Part shown: piece by piece, positions 14,628-28,048 of the stretch
How the letters are laid out: each line of letters opens with the position of its first letter
How positions within the stretch are numbered: position 1 is the first letter of the stretch
NCBI RefSeq assembly: GCF_963675165.1
Contig: NC_087388.1
Location: 1,032,800-1,096,799, forward strand
DNA from: Halichondria panicea
Taxonomy: Eukaryota > Porifera > Demospongiae > Suberitida > Halichondriidae
Length of the DNA: 64,000 bases
Reading direction: 5' to 3'
Translations under genes and position numbers: made by a program
Notes under the pieces: generated by a model
The model's input: only the letters and a program-made list of their open reading frames with translations
Databases searched by the model: none
Told to the model about the DNA's origin: nothing

Positions 14628-17600
14628 ATGGCTGATGACAACCAGTCATGTGATACTCCCCTGCACACTGCTGCAAGCTGTGGGGACTCAGATGAGGTCA
14701 GAGAGTTGTTGAAAACAAAGCAATATGAAGTAGACGTCAGAAACTCACACAACCAAACATCTCTTCATTTTGCATGTGCTACTAACGGTCATCTCGATAC
14801 GGTTTGGACACTAGCCAATGACTTTGGTGCTGACATAGGAGCTATTGATAATGGCGGTAATACACCATTGCTTTTTGCTGCTAAGAATAAACATGTGCAA
14901 ATAATTATCATGTTGGTTCTATTATCAGTGTGTGGCAGACAACTCTGCAATGGAATAAGACTGCCATGCTCCTTCAGTCGTAGTCGGATTGATTCTCATC
15001 ATGTTAAAATCTTTGAGGATGTTCTTTTTGAGTATTACAATGATTCTGAGAAAAATATGGTAATGATATCGAGATTTTTTCTCGATTATATCGAATTTAA
15101 AGACTATAAGGATGAAGGCTTTGTTACATTGCTTGTAGCTGCATCACTTGGTCTCAAAGACTTGATTGATCGGTTAGTTAAAGCGAAAAAAGCAGAACTT
15201 AAAAAGAAAGGTTTCCGTGGCTTGTCTATTCTCCACTGTGCCTGTTTCGGAGGACATATTCTGCTCTTGGAAACTCTTATTTCAAAATATGGTATTGACC
15301 CTTTGTTAAAAGATAAAATGGGGTGCTCTGGTTTGTATTATGCTGCAACAGGGGGGATTCCCTATTCAAACTACGATGGCCATAGAGAAGTGATAGACAA
15401 ACTAGTGTTAACATATGGTCTCAATTCTGCAGATGAAAAAAGCACACCTTTACATAGGGCAGCAATTATGGGATATATTGAAATAGTGAGACACCTAATT
15501 GTTCGTTACAAGGTGAAAGTTGATTGTACGGACAATAGCAACAACACTCCATCGATGTTGGCTGTGCTAAACGGCCATATGACTGTTTTGGATGTGCTAG
15601 TCAAAGAATTCAGCAGCAATTGTCATATCCGAGGTTTCAATGGTTTTACGCTCCTTCACTATGCATGCGAACAAGGCCACATAGAATTGATAGACAAACT
15701 GGTGATGGAATATGGCCTCAATCTCGCAGATAGAGATGATAGTGGAAACACACCTCTGCATGTTGCAGCCATGAGAGGACATGTTAAAACAATGAGACAT
15801 TTTATCAGTGGGCACAGTGCTGATATTGAATGCACTAATAATCAGAACAATACACCATTGATACTAGCTGCACTGAATGGTCATACAGATGTTTTGGATG
15901 CGTTAATCAAGGAATTCAACAGCAGTTGCCAAGTCCGAGGATACAATGGTTATACTCTCCTTCACTATGCATGTTATGGTGCAGGCCATATAGAACTGAT
16001 AGACAAGCTGGTATTGGAATATGGCCTCGACCTCGCAGATAGAGATGATAATGGAAACACACCTCTACATATTGCAGCCTGGAGAGGACATGTTGAAGCA
16101 GTGAGACACTTGATCAATAAACACAGAGCTGATATCAATTGCACTAATAATCGGAGTGATACACCATTGATGCTAGCTGCGCTGAATGGTCAAATACAAG
16201 TTTTCGATGCGTTAGTCAAAGAATTCAACAACAGTTGTCAAGTCCGAGGTCATCATGGATGCACTCTCCTTCACCATGCATGTGATGGTGGCCATATTAA
16301 ACTTATAGACAAACTGGTGATGGAATATGGCCTTGATCTTGCAGATAGAGATGATGATGGAAACACACCTCTACATATTGCAGCCTGGAGAGGACATGTT
16401 GAAGCAGTGAGACACCTAATCAGTAAACACAGAGCTGATATCAATTGTACTAATAACCAGAACAATACACCATTGATGCTATCTGCGCTGAATGGTCAAA
16501 CACAAGTTTTAGATTCGTTAGTCAAAGAATTCAACAACAGTTGTCAAGTCCGAGGTCATCATGGATGCACTCTCCTTCACCAAGCATGCGATGGTGGCCA
16601 TATTAAACTTATAGACAAACTGGTGATGGAATATGGCCTTGATCTTGCAGGTAGAGATGATGATGGAAACACACCTCTACATATTGCAGCCTGGACAGGA
16701 CATGTTGAAACAGTGAGACACCTGATCAGTAAGTACAGTGCTGATATTGATTGCACTAATAATAATAACAATACTCCATTGATGCTAGCTGTGATGAATG
16801 GTCATGTACATGTTTTGGATGCGTTAGTCAAAGAATTCAACAGCAATTGTCATGTCCGAGGATGCAATGGTTATACTCTAATTCATCAAGCACGTCATAG
16901 TGGCCATATAGAACTGATAGACAAACTGGTATTGGAATATGGCCTCGATCCCGCAGATAGAGATAATTATGGAAACACACCTCTACATATTGCAGCATTG
17001 TACAGACATGTTGAAGCAGTGAGACACCTGATCAATAAGCACAATGCTGATATTAATAGCCTTAACAATCAAAATGCTACTCCTTTGATGGCAGCTACGC
17101 TGGCTGGTAATACACATGTGTTTGATGCGTTAGTCAACGAATTCAACAGCAGTTGTCATGTCCGAGGACGCGATGGTCGCGCTCTCTTTCACTATGCATG
17201 CAATGGTGGTCATATAGAACTGATAGACAAACTGGTGATGGAATATGGCCTCGATCCCGCAGATAGAGATAACAATGGAGACACACCTCTACATATTGCA
17301 GCCATGGCAGGACATGTTGAAACAGTGAGACACCTTATCATTAACCACAGTGCTGATATTGATTGCACTAATAATAATAACAATACACCATTGATGCAAG
17401 CTGCGCTGATTGGTAATACAGATGTTTTGGATGCTTTATTCAAAGAATTCAACAGCAGTTGTCATGTCAGAGGGTGGAATGGCCGAACTCTCCTTCACAA
17501 AGCATGTGATGGTGGTCATATAGAAGTAATAAACAAACTGGTGATAGAATGTGCCCTCGATTCTGCAGGTAGAGATGATAATGGAAACACACCTCTACAT

Positions 17601-20600
17601 ATTGCAGCCTGTGCAGGACGTGTTGAAACAGTCAGACACCTGATTGCTCAACACAAAATCGATATCAATGTCACTAACGATACAAACTCTACCCCATTGT
17701 GTTTAGCAGCTGCAAATGGCCATGAAGTTGTGATTCATGCCATGATTAAAGAGTTCGATTGCAGTTCACATGTCAGAGGATATAATGGTCAAACTCTGCT
17801 TCATTATGCAGCCAAGAATGGTCACATAAAACTATTGAATAAACTGGTTGCTGAACATAAGGTGGATCCATCAATTAGAGACTACGATGGGAACACACCT
17901 CTGCATATTTTGTGTTGTACACCTCATATTGAAGAAGAGAAATTAAGAACAATCCTTTGCAAGTTCCAGTACTGGACAGTGTTTCAAGTAAATAATAATG
18001 GCAACACACCTCTTCACACAGCAACAATATATGGGCAAGCTCATTGTGCACGCTTACTATTGCAGAAATACAATGCTCCACTATTTGTTCGAAATAAGGA
18101 TGGCAAGACCGCCCTTGATTTAGCTAAACTTCAGAGAAGCCATGAAATTGTTGCAATTTTCAAAAACCATAATTCAGAAATACAATCAACCTACCGGCAA
18201 CTAGCTAAACTTGCTCAACAAGAGTTTGGGGGTGAAAAGAACCTCACCAGAATATTTGTTGTAGGTCATGCCGGTGCAGGGAAATCCACGCTTGTTGAGA
18301 CTATCAAAAAAGAAGGATTTTTCAACCTTTTCAGCACATCAACTGTAGCACCTCACACTGCAGGCATTATTCCAAGTACTTATGACAGTAGTGCTTATGG
18401 AAGAATGATACTCTATGATTTGCAGGTGATTCCGAGTACTACTCCTCACATGCTGCAATTATGGAGTCAATCAACACATCGAAAGGAAGTAATATTTATT
18501 TGATACTTTGTGACTTGAGTAAAGGCGAAGAAGCTGCTGTCACTAAATACAGCTACTGGCTTTCATTTCTATCATACAATATTACGCAATTCTCAAACAC
18601 AATTATCTTACCAGTGGGAAGCCATGCTGATGTAATTAACAAAGTGTTAATTAAACAAACTTTATGTGTGCTTGACAGCGTATCCCAAACTTTCTGTAGC
18701 AGCTCCAAGAATGATGATTTACACATAGAACAAAGTGTTGCTCTTGATTGTCGTAAACGAGGGACTGTAGTAAATGACATAAAGGAACTCGCAAATAAAT
18801 TATCCAAATTAGTATCCCCCATCGGACTTTCACCGGAGACAAGCACTCTCTTGGGATTGTTGAAAAAAGACTTTGAACACGTTCCAGCTTGCAAATTAAA
18901 CCTCCTTATCTCTCACATTGAAGAGACTGGACTTCCACTGCCACTAACTTCTTCATCACTCTACAATCTCATAAGAGAGTTACATGATTTGGGTCTGCTA
19001 ATGGTGATAGAGAGAGAAGGGGATTCCATTGAGAACCACATAATCATTCTCAAGATATCAACATTCACATCAGATGTACACAATAAACTGTTTTCAAAGT
19101 CTGCTAAAGCGGACCTCACGAAGCCCATCGATCAACTGAAGCTCAGCGTAGGCATTATTCCAGAATTATTACTGGAGAGAGTGCTACCAGATTACATCAC
19201 AAAAGAAAGTTTACTTAAACTGCAGTACTGTCATGAAATCGAGAATTTTAACGTGGAAGAGGACCACACTCTTTCTCAAATCACTTCTGAGACACCACCA
19301 ACAGAAAGTGCCGCTAAACAGAAATCTCATCTATTTTTCCCTGCTCTATGTGATCTCAAGCTTGAGGAAATTCAATGGCCAAAATCAGAAGGTGATAAGA
19401 TTACTTTGGGATGGTGTGCTAAATGTGATAGTGACAGATTTGGGAAGAGATTTGACTTCTTCCCAACACGATTTCTACATGTGCTTATCGTTCATCTCTC
19501 TCACAACTTTGCATTAAAGCAAGACCTACCAAGAAGCCACATACTCTCAACTACAACTTCGAATTCTTTGATCGCAGAGGTATATGCTGCTAATCCTCGC
19601 TGTCGTGTCTGGTCGACTGGTCTGCATTGGCTTATGAAGAATGGAGTGGAGGTTTTTGTCGATATGCCTAAAGATGCAGATAGTAAAGAGTTGATTGTAC
19701 TAACAAGGAGTGACGTCCAAAATCAAGTCAAATGTTCCAAAACTCTGCAACTAGTTATTCAAAAGGTCGTTCAAGCAAAAATAGAGTTCTGTGCTGGTAT
19801 AGTGCCTACTGTTTACCTTCTTGATCCAAACAACCTCAAGGATGAACCTTTTACGAATGCTAGAAACGCACCTAAATATGCTCTTAGAGATATCGAAGAA
19901 GCATTAGCAGAAGGCACTGAGCGAGTCATGGATAAAGAAGGACAATGCTTCTCCTCTCCGATCAAAGATTGGATCTGCCCAACAAGTTGGGCCATATCTT
20001 ACTTGAGTAAGTCACATTCACACACACACATACACACACACACACATGCACGTACCTTTAATCGCAATCGTATTATACGGTTACACGTTTTTACAGAATT
20101 GTTGTTTCCGATGGATACCTTCTTGGTTCGCTCTGCTTTGAAAGGAGTATTAGGTGCTCAATGGAAACTGCTAGGACTAAATCTTTTAATCCCTTGGATC
20201 GAACTAGATGACATCGACAATGAAGCAACCTTTCCTGGTGGCATTGCTAAGAAAGAAGAAGTAATTCGACTGTGGTTGTCTCAGGAACCAACCTGGAAAA
20301 TTTTGGCAGAGGCTCTCAGTCAACCTTCAATTGGATTGTCCCAGAAAGCAAATCAAATCTCACAAGAACACAGTAAGTACTAAGATTAGTGTGCATAATT
20401 ATTCATGCTTATTCATGCGTGCATGGAGTTTATGATTTCTAAATTGTGTATGTATAGATGTGCCTCTACAAGAGAAAATATTGAAAAGCAATTCATCCCT
20501 CCGTCCTGACGAGGACTTTCTTCAATCTTTTGCTGCCATTATTGGCTCTCGTTGGCAGTGTCTTGCTTCTCCCCTCTCCCTCACTTTTAAAGACATTGTG

Positions 20601-20738
20601 AGCATCAAGAGAGAGACAAGAGGAGCAGAGCCGACCAGACAAGCACTTGTCCTGCTACAGAAGTGGGCAGCCAGGGAGACGGCAACTTATGGTGAGTTGA
20701 GAGAGAAACTCCGTATACTCTCAGTGTTTCATATCTGA
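14628..20738 (+). CDS. Copy B: ankyrin-Roc-COR-double Death domain protein, 1-bp frameshift in Roc
   Basis: Exons are 14628-20006, 20097-20372 and 20458-20738, with phase 1 GT-AG introns. The start reads MADDNQSCDTPLHTAA. There are three N-terminal ankyrin repeats, the FEDVLFEYYNDSE linker, then eight 102-residue ankyrin modules. The P-loop is GHAGAGKST. At about 18418-18421 the run reads GATTTG where A, C and D read GATTTTG. This one-base deletion falls exactly in the DFAG motif (Walker B/switch II) of the Roc domain and ends the first ORF at 18503. The correct frame resumes before 18461 (MESINTSKGSN) and runs on through COR (VGSHADVIN, LSPETSTLLGLL) and both Death-domain exons. Except for that base the frame is open for about 1978 residues. 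Because the lesion is a homopolymer and its near-identical partner D is intact there, a sequence error is a serious alternative to true inactivation. Confidence 0.84.
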
Positions 20739-21386
20739 AAACTTTTGTATCATGCCAATGAACAAGTAAATGTGTAGCTACGTTAGATTGCACCTGTATT
20801 GTTATATATATATACGTCACCGTGTTTGTGTTACTGAACTTCAGAACTCAACTTTGTCACCGACTTAATTACATAAATTTTCAATTGCTATTTTAATATT
20901 TGCATTGGCACCATAATTATACATCCAGCACTATGTTTGTAAGTCACTTATTAGTCAATTAGAGTTTTGACCAGTTTTTGTACTTAGCTATAATTATAGT
21001 TTGCGCAACCATTTGCCACTTGAAAGTGTAAAAAAAGACAAACTTCCTATAGCCTATACATTGTCATGACATTGTGTTTGTATCCATCATATGGCATATA
21101 GTTTGTCAAGCAATAATACTCAATGCTGTATGACATTATTCATTTGCATGCAGATCTCGTGAGTCTTTATAAATATGGTATTCAATTCATTTTGCAGCCC
21201 ATAATTAGAGGTATGTGTAAGGCATCAAAATTTATAAGCTAAAAGTGCATATAATGCACAAACAAACCATGAATAACCTCTGCACACACTAACAGGTGGC
21301 TATGCATGTGACTACTCATCAGCGAAAACTTGAATGAGCCATTTGGCATAATTTTTATTGATCAAGCTACGTGCTAAACTTAACCA
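20739..21386. other. 3' flank of copy B, still inside the left arm
   Basis: The sequence is collinear with the complement of 45079-46352, except that the right arm has an extra TA-flanked MITE. Shared strings include GCAACCATTTGCCACTTGAA and CAGGTGGCTATGCATGTGAC. A related stretch follows the remnant at 39140-39300 (GTAGCTACGTTCAATTGCAC). No gene is seen. Confidence 0.6.
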
Positions 21387-24300
21387 GGCCGCACTTCCTC
21401 GAAGAGTGGGCCTGGTATCGACTGCTTGCGCATGCGCTAACCTTCCACCAGTATCTGCAGATAACAACGTTTATGGTCAGTAAAACAATGACGTCACAAC
21501 GAGCAGAAGTGGATTGAAGGAAGTAGATGATCTAGCCCATCTGATCTTGGGGAGGCCAGTGAAGGGGCTAGTGCGGTCTGGGATTCTGGGATTCTAGTTC
21601 CTGTTACAGTTCCGTTGTCATAGGCACGAGTGACTCCCCCAAATAATGACTCCCGGTCACTCCTATACCTATAGTCACCATGTACCAGTGACCCCTGGTC
21701 ACTCATGCCTAGGAGTACCCCCCTGGAAAAAATGACTCCCCCCAAATTTAACTTGAGAGAGATTTCAGCGGAGGCGCTAGGGCTACTAAGTTTTTTTTTT
21801 TTTTTTTTATTGAAAATAATAGCATATAAGGTAGTGTATATACAGGGGAATGGGCTTCTATGTAGACACAATGAAAGGTGGAGGGTACAGAAAATAAAGA
21901 GGATTAAGCTTTCCTTGACTGGCTGAGGATTGTGGGATTTTTTTATCTCTCCAAAAAGAAGTACAGCCTGTTTGAGATTGAAGACAAGTACAGTGGTATG
22001 TTAAGTGTTTTTTAAATGTAGCAACTTTGTGATTGACTCTCCATGGTAGTATTTGCTGACAAATTTATTATCACACTCATGACTTTCACTTGTGGGATTT
22101 TGTGGAAGTGTAGGTGTTGAAGTAGCAAATGTATATAGGCTAGAAGTGACCCTTTAATGTTACTACATGCTATTGTACACTTTATTTGTAGTTATACGAA
22201 TGGATCGGCAAGTTTTTTGGGGAAGAGTTATGAGAGAATAAACGACGGAAGTGTCAGTTGTGGAAGACCCAAGGTAACTGTTATCTCAAACTGATACTGT
22301 TTTTAATCTCAGATTGTGTGCATCTGATGATGCTTTTTCAGAGTTTACATCGGCAGACTGTAGCACGTTCACTGAACCACTATATACCAAAGAGGACGTT
22401 CAAGAAAATTGCATCATTATTTCTGTCTTTACATCACGAGTAGACATACAATAATTATGTTAAATTGTTTGTATAATGAATTGTTTATGATCTAGATCTA
22501 TAAAAGAGAAGTTAACATGTTCTTGAACTTCTATTAACACTGTGTCTGATCCCACTGTAAACTATTTCATACAATGGCGAAAACTCCTCTAATACTAACT
22601 TCTGAAACACGAATGGAAGCTAGTAGCCTAACTTGATCCTAGTAGCCTTCCTGCCTGTCTCATGTCTCTTTCTGGCTAGTCAGTAGTAGCCTTCCTGCCT
22701 GTCTTTTAGGCTGTTAAAGATTAAAATACTAAAATTATCATAGGACAAAGGTCAATTTCTAGTGACGGAGGCAGGAAAGGAAGAAATTTAACCGTGACAC
22801 ACATGGGCCGGGCATTTACGTATGCGTTTCCAATCCCTCTCCTCTACTATCTATGGCAAGGTATATAGCCTCGTTCCCAGGCCTTACTTTTTCTTGCTGT
22901 TGTCACTGTTCATCCATAAATCACAAGAAAGACATAGTGAGGCAGCAAAGAAAGAAATGGGCGTACAGTTAAGAAAAGTAAGGCCTGGTTTGGGAAATCG
23001 CGTGATCCACAAGGATTTTTATGAACGTGGGCGATATGTAGCCCACAATCATGACGTAAGGTATTCTCCCACGCATTCAGAGTTAATAAAACTGTACTGA
23101 GACAACCACCCAAGCTGTGCTGCAAGTCAGATCAGAGAACCAGTGTGGCCAGCATGTACGACTGGCATGGTTCAGACATCAGATCTACCTACGTAACGGT
23201 ACTTACATGTACTGTCCTACAGTCCCACAGTCTCAAACAATTTACCTATGTGTGGCTATACTGGCAATACATTCAATGATTTCACAATCCGGTGGGCAAG
23301 TGATAGTCAATGGACTGGACTCAATGTCAACATCTACATGTAAGTAACAGCAAAGAAACCTCCAAAACTGTTTGTCAAACCAAGCAAATTCTAATGATCT
23401 GCCAGTCCTGTCGTAAAGCTGCAGGAAGTAATGACATTAGTACACTGTACTGGTATCATATCCAATCTCGCTACAGGTGAAGAAAGCAATTCCCATTACC
23501 ATTCTCACAAGCAATGCCTAGTGAAAGCTGATGCTACCTTTAATGAAGAAAGCTCACTGTGCCATCTGAAGCGATGGTAAAATTTAATTCTTACAATGTG
23601 TCCGACAACCTGTACTGTGTGGAGGTGCCACTATAATTATATATTTGATAACTAAATACTTAGTCACCTACTAGCTTCTTGGCTGATATCATTCATTACT
23701 TTTGTGCATTTATATAATTATTATTATTATAACAATGTCATAATTATTGTGATGAAAATTAATGCCATGGTGATGATCGTAACCATAAATATATTATTAT
23801 TCTATTTCTTATTTCTTCATTTCCTCATTTCCTATTTCTTATTTCCTCATTTCCTCATTTCTTATTTCTCATTTCCTCATTTCTCATTCCCTGTTTTATA
23901 ACCCCTCATTTTCACCCTTCTACCACCCTTCTACCCTCACGCGACTTCTACGTCTATTTCTTTCTTTATTCCTCCAATTAATACCGTATTTTATCTCGAT
24001 TAAGACAGTATTTTATCTTATTGAACGATTGTGATAAAGAACAGAAAAAGGAGAGCCTGTGTAGAGGCTACACCAACACATGGTATTTTGTATCGCCATT
24101 TTGAAACAAAAGGCTCACCATACACATTGGCACAAGCATGTGCGTAGGGAGTATTCACTCCTGGGGGTGCCCCTCCACACCTTAGACAGGAATGTCTGTG
24201 GGGTCACTCCCACCGGGAAGTCTTCATTCCTCTGACACCGTTAACATTTTCAACTTCCTTATTTTGCACGAACCCCTCCCACACTATAGTATAGTATAAA

Positions 24301-24597
24301 CAAACAAGTATAGATCAGTAAACAAGCAACCAAGCAGAGAGTGAGACTGCAAGAGTTTGGCACATCATAGGACGTACACTAGAGACAAACAAAAAGTGCT
24401 TTTCATTGCAAGGTAAAACCCTCATTGCAGCTTGCAACAGTTTGATAATAAATTATTTTTCCTGTAAGTTAATTGTAAGTCAGTAGATCTATTACTAATA
24501 ATTATAGTTATACCATAAATGCCCAGCCCTCTCACCTAAGCTTCTGTTTGAGTGTAAAACCTCCCGTGAAATTTGTAATTCACCAACAATATACAGT
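21387..24597. other. Repeat-rich stretch without a supported gene
   Basis: Contents: a degenerate CAGGCC palindrome at 21386-21415; a block of GTGACTCC-like motifs at 21620-21745; a poly-T run at 21790-21810; a degenerate TAGCCTCGTTCCCAGGCC element at about 22866-23006; a pyrimidine-rich TTTCCTCA repeat at 23795-23892; and GTGACTCCC-like motifs again near 24160-24240. The 92-codon ORF at 22822 reads through the repeat at 22866 and is not a gene. The piece about 21602-24236 is absent at the corresponding place of the right arm, so it may be an insertion. Confidence 0.45.
23795..23892. repeat. Pyrimidine-rich tandem repeat
   Basis: Imperfect iterations of TTTCCTCA and TTTCTTAT over about 100 bases. 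Confidence 0.8.
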
Positions 24598-24606
24598 ATC
24601 TATTTA

Positions 24607-24933
24607 TAGACTGGCGGCGACAGCCCCTCGTGTACCGCGAGGGACTGGCAAACTGTCTATCAGTCACTCGTCTCAGCTGCAACGAGCATTGCAGCCTATC
24701 AGATTGCTCAACGTCATATTAGCCCTGTAATTGTAACCGCACTTACACTTCAGGGGATTCAGTGCATTCCATAGTAGCTGAATCTCATAGCAAAATTTAA
24801 CCACATTATCTATAACAATATTCATGTTTAGTAGTGTCATACGATCTATTACACTTCCGCTGAGACGAGTGACTGATAGGCAGTTTGCCAGTCGCTCGCG
24901 CTACACGCTCGGGCGGCTGTCGCCGCCAGTCTA
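24607..24933 (+). mobile_element. 327-bp Mutator-like MITE, copy 1
   Basis: The element begins TAGACTGGCGGCGACAGCC and ends with the complementary GGCTGTCGCCGCCAGTCTA. It is flanked by the exact 9-bp duplication ATCTATTTA (24598-24606 and 24934-24942). Two further copies lie at 57017-57346 (opposite orientation) and 61979-62273, each with its own target duplication. A 9-bp duplication with longer inverted ends is the hallmark of Mutator-like elements. There is no transposase ORF. Confidence 0.92.
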
Positions 24934-24942
24934 ATCTATTTA

Positions 24943-25298
24943 GTTGATTGTTGACGTGAGTACTCACACAACAAGATGCTCAGTAGAGCATTCACCCTGT
25001 GCGTTGAGCTTCATCACACAGCAGCAAAACGGATACGATAACTAACAATCTTAACATTATGGGGAATGATCGTGATCGGGGTGAATCTACCGTATTATTT
25101 GACCAGAGGCCGCTCTTGTGTATAAAGGCGGCATATACGGTATATATAAAGCAAAAAAGACTGTGTTTTTTTGTCGCCTTCGAAGATTGCCTACTAGTTT
25201 TTCAACTATCAGTACATGTAGCTTCATTATTTTTCAACCATGCAGTCTCAGCAGTTAAAGCAGTCCATGAAAGTGTCTAGCTCATATTTGTGCCCCAT

Positions 25299-25385
<87 letters not shown>

Positions 25386-26475
25386 ATTCACTCTACCCTG
25401 CTGTGCGCGCACACACACGTGACAGGGTATATCAAGCCATTAAACCACAACTCTGTGACAGGCACTGACAGCTGCCACATATAGATCTAGACTCAGCTTT
25501 GTGGTTTTAGTGCAAGTGGTGTGAGTCGTGAGTATACACACTCCTTCAACATTCAACTTAATGTTTGATTGTGATACTTGAAAAGCACTGGCTGTATACG
25601 ACCGGTAATTCATGCATTTCAGTGAAATTCATTGGATTGCAGTCCATATATAGAGTAAGTTGTCAGGCCTAAGAATTAGCCAGCTAAAAGTGAATTATAA
25701 TGCACGAACAAAATGACACTATAAGGCCACAACAAGAGGTAGTTCTGTTTCTGGTCCATCCGCCGCTCAATATTTGACTGGGCTGTTTTTTCAGCAACAC
25801 ACCTAATGCGTGCGCAAACCACACCCACTCACTGTAGGTTGAGTGGGTGTTGCAATTATTATATGTACAGCACCTACAACACTTCAATATTCAGTAACCT
25901 AGTGTTTGTATCTTGTATACAACCTTTTCACCTCACTTGAAATATCAGTTTAAAAAATTTAAAACAAAAAAAGAAATGTACCACTAATTGACCTCAGGTA
26001 TGTGTACATATAGTGATGGTCAGAGCTGGATGCTCACAGTTTCAAATTGCATGTAAAGGTTCTGCAAGACCTACATCTATTTTTAGAGCGTTGTATTGAT
26101 GTGTTTAGCCTTCTTTCGAGTGAATCCTAGGCGTTTAAGTAGACAGCATAATGTGACAGCACTTTAGATCTACCAGTAATCTGAAGCAATTGGGTCTGAA
26201 GTTTAGGTAGTCAGCTTTTCACAAATCATTTCAATTCATCGTGAGATCATCTAGACAGTGCTCCCTTGGGCTGGCTTTATAAGCAGCGACACATCTCCAG
26301 TGCATTGAAATCTATGAACAACCCTCGGGCCAAACATGTAGTAGCTTCAGCAACAAACAATCGCTTCCCGATGGTACAGCAATTGACAAGCTTTTGCCAT
26401 ACCATTCTCCACCTCAGATATAGGATTTTGTACAGCCAGGGTCCCCTATTATTACTTGCAATCATTCATTTACTG
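24943..26475. other. Intergenic, mostly simple and unrecognised sequence
   Basis: It contains a (CA)n microsatellite (25300-25384) and unremarkable AT-rich sequence on either side. The string near 25682-25705 (CAGCTAAAAGTG...ATAATGCACGAACAAA) resembles the copy B 3' flank near 21237-21265. No ORF here has recognisable content. Confidence 0.4.
25300..25384. repeat. (CA)n microsatellite
   Basis: An uninterrupted alternating CA run of about 84 bases. Confidence 0.97.
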
Positions 26476-26723
26476 TGAGCATAGATTGAAAAGGAAGGAG
26501 ATTGGAAACGAAAATTTTTGCGTGAAACACTCCGCGTTATAGGGCGTGGCTAAAACTACAAAGGGATTATTTTATAGTCAGCATGCTCATTACCTATCTT
26601 GGCTGCCATACAATGTGCTGTACATAGAAATGGTGAAATTGATCACTTTTAATGTTGAATATTCTAAAAAGTAAAAAGAATATAGCTCTAAAAGGTCGAC
26701 TAAGCAACGCAACCACTATCACT

Positions 26724-27990
26724 AAACAAACTAGAGCACTAAAGTGCAAACCCTCGGCTGGTGACATGATTAAAAAGAAACCAGAAATATAATGCAGTGC
26801 ATATAGTGATGCAGTGCATATAGTGATGTTGTTATCATGTATGACTTGCACAGCAACTCAGGAGCAATAAAACTAAACCAGACTGGAGGCATGCTGAAAC
26901 ATTTGAGAACAGGTAGTGGTACTATAGATATATGCACTGTGGATTAGGATCACAGTAAAGAAGCCTGGAGTCTCAGAGAAGTATGGCTCCAGGTTCTGTA
27001 TGGAGTAGGATCCCAGTCAGCAGCAGGAGCTATAATTCAAGCTTCTACTTTAGTGACCCTGTTCCATTGTTCCTGGTATACTGTATAGCGGGTAATTTTC
27101 GGGGGACAAAATATTCGTGGTTCAGCAATATTGAGACATTTTGTGGGTAATATTTTCGTGGTTGGAGCTTGCACTGCAGGTAAAGGTAGGCAAGGTCGCT
27201 TCATTCGTGGGTAAAATATTCGTGGTCAGACCTCCAACCACAAAAACCACGAATATTTTGCCCCACGAAAATTACACGCTATACGTTATACAGCTTTCTA
27301 CTTTAGTGTCCCTGTTCCATCATTCTTGGTACAGGATCACTTCAGTTATAAGTAACGCATGTGCAAGTTCTGTTCAAGCTCCCTTTTATTAGACAAAGGA
27401 GCTTTAACACCGAAAGCTGCCACTATCAAAAGTACTAACTTGTTGTGTGGAGGCTACTCATGCTGTAAACGCAGTGCTAGAACATCCAGGTAAGCAGACC
27501 TAGTCACAAGCTTATTCAAGCTTCTTAGCTTTTGCTCGTCAAAGAAGCTTTAACATCAAAATCTGCCACTATTTAAATCAAAATATTATTCTGTGAAGGC
27601 TACCTATGCTGCAAACGCAGCGCTATGGCATCCAGGTGAGTAGATATACTCGTAACAAACAAACAAACAAACTAGAGCACTAAAGTGCAAACCCTCGGCT
27701 GGTGACATGATAATAAAGAAACCAGAAGAGTGATAATGCAGTGCATGTAGCATGTATGACTAGCAAGAGCAACTCAAAAGCAATAAAACTAAACCAGACT
27801 GGAGGCATACTGAAACTTTGAGTGCTAGTGGTATACATGTCACATTAGACATGCACTGTGGACTGGGATCACAGCAAAGAAGCCTGGAGTGTTAGACTTA
27901 GAGAGGTATGGCTCCTGCCAGGCTGGAGTATAGGATCCAGTCAGCCAACAACCAGTCACAATTTTAGCTTTCTACATCAATTGTTCCTGG
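26724..27990. repeat. Direct duplication of about 300-bp units
   Basis: The block starting AACTAGAGCACTAAAGTGCA at about 26728 recurs at about 27670 with the same downstream order (ACCCTCGGCTGGTGACATGA, AAACTAAACCAGACTGGAGG, AAGCCTGGAGT). A shorter unit (AAGCTTTAACATCAAAATCT...GGCATCCAGGTGAGTAGATA) occurs at about 27393-27500 (diverged), 27535-27650 and 28432-28545. These are direct repeats of unknown origin. Confidence 0.7.
27081..27285. mobile_element. TA-flanked MITE, GTATAGCGGGTAATTTTCG family
   Basis: About 205 bp with inverted ends CTGTATAGCGGGTAATTTTC and GAAAATTACACGCTATACG, and repeated AATATTCGTGG strings inside. A relative with the same interior lies at about 55091-55294. It is preceded by TA (27079-27080); the right TA is degraded to TTA. 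Confidence 0.7.
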
Positions 27991-28048
27991 TACGGATCAC
28001 TTCAGCTGCAACTACGTAATCAAGGCCACGTGTAGCTAGCTATAGCTG

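Larger units (their letters stand above)
13405..21386. repeat. Left arm of a large inverted duplication
   Basis: This arm carries copy B and its flanks. Its complement is found at 45079-55685 (copy D and flanks). Outer end: the stretch ACAAGCTACCAAGCAGACTGC near 13430 matches 55630-55665. Inner end: GCTAAACTTAACCA at 21373-21386 matches the complement at 45079-45092. Between these points the order is collinear, interrupted only by separate insertions in the right arm. A weaker patchy extension links 24236-24420 with 44735-44915. Boundaries are by eye and approximate. Confidence 0.88.

Noticed and set aside
16271-17452. Repeated minus-strand ORFs of 60-80 codons rich in Ser, Leu and Arg inside the ankyrin region, also in copies A and D
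   Set aside because: They are antisense shadows of the 306-bp ankyrin module and recur with its period; no independent coding signal.
22822-23100. A 92-codon ORF containing SLVPRP
   Set aside because: That string is the translation of the TAGCCTCGTTCCCAGGCC repeat end, so the ORF is transposon readthrough.
24236-24420. Treating 13370-13470 and 24270-24420 as another pair of duplication boundaries
   Set aside because: They share CCCCTCCCAC and AAGCAACCAAGCAGA-like strings, but this may be a small dispersed repeat; too short to define a boundary by eye.
25240-25484. ORFs with long His-Thr runs
   Set aside because: Translation of the (CA)n microsatellite; the same holds for 10094-10300.
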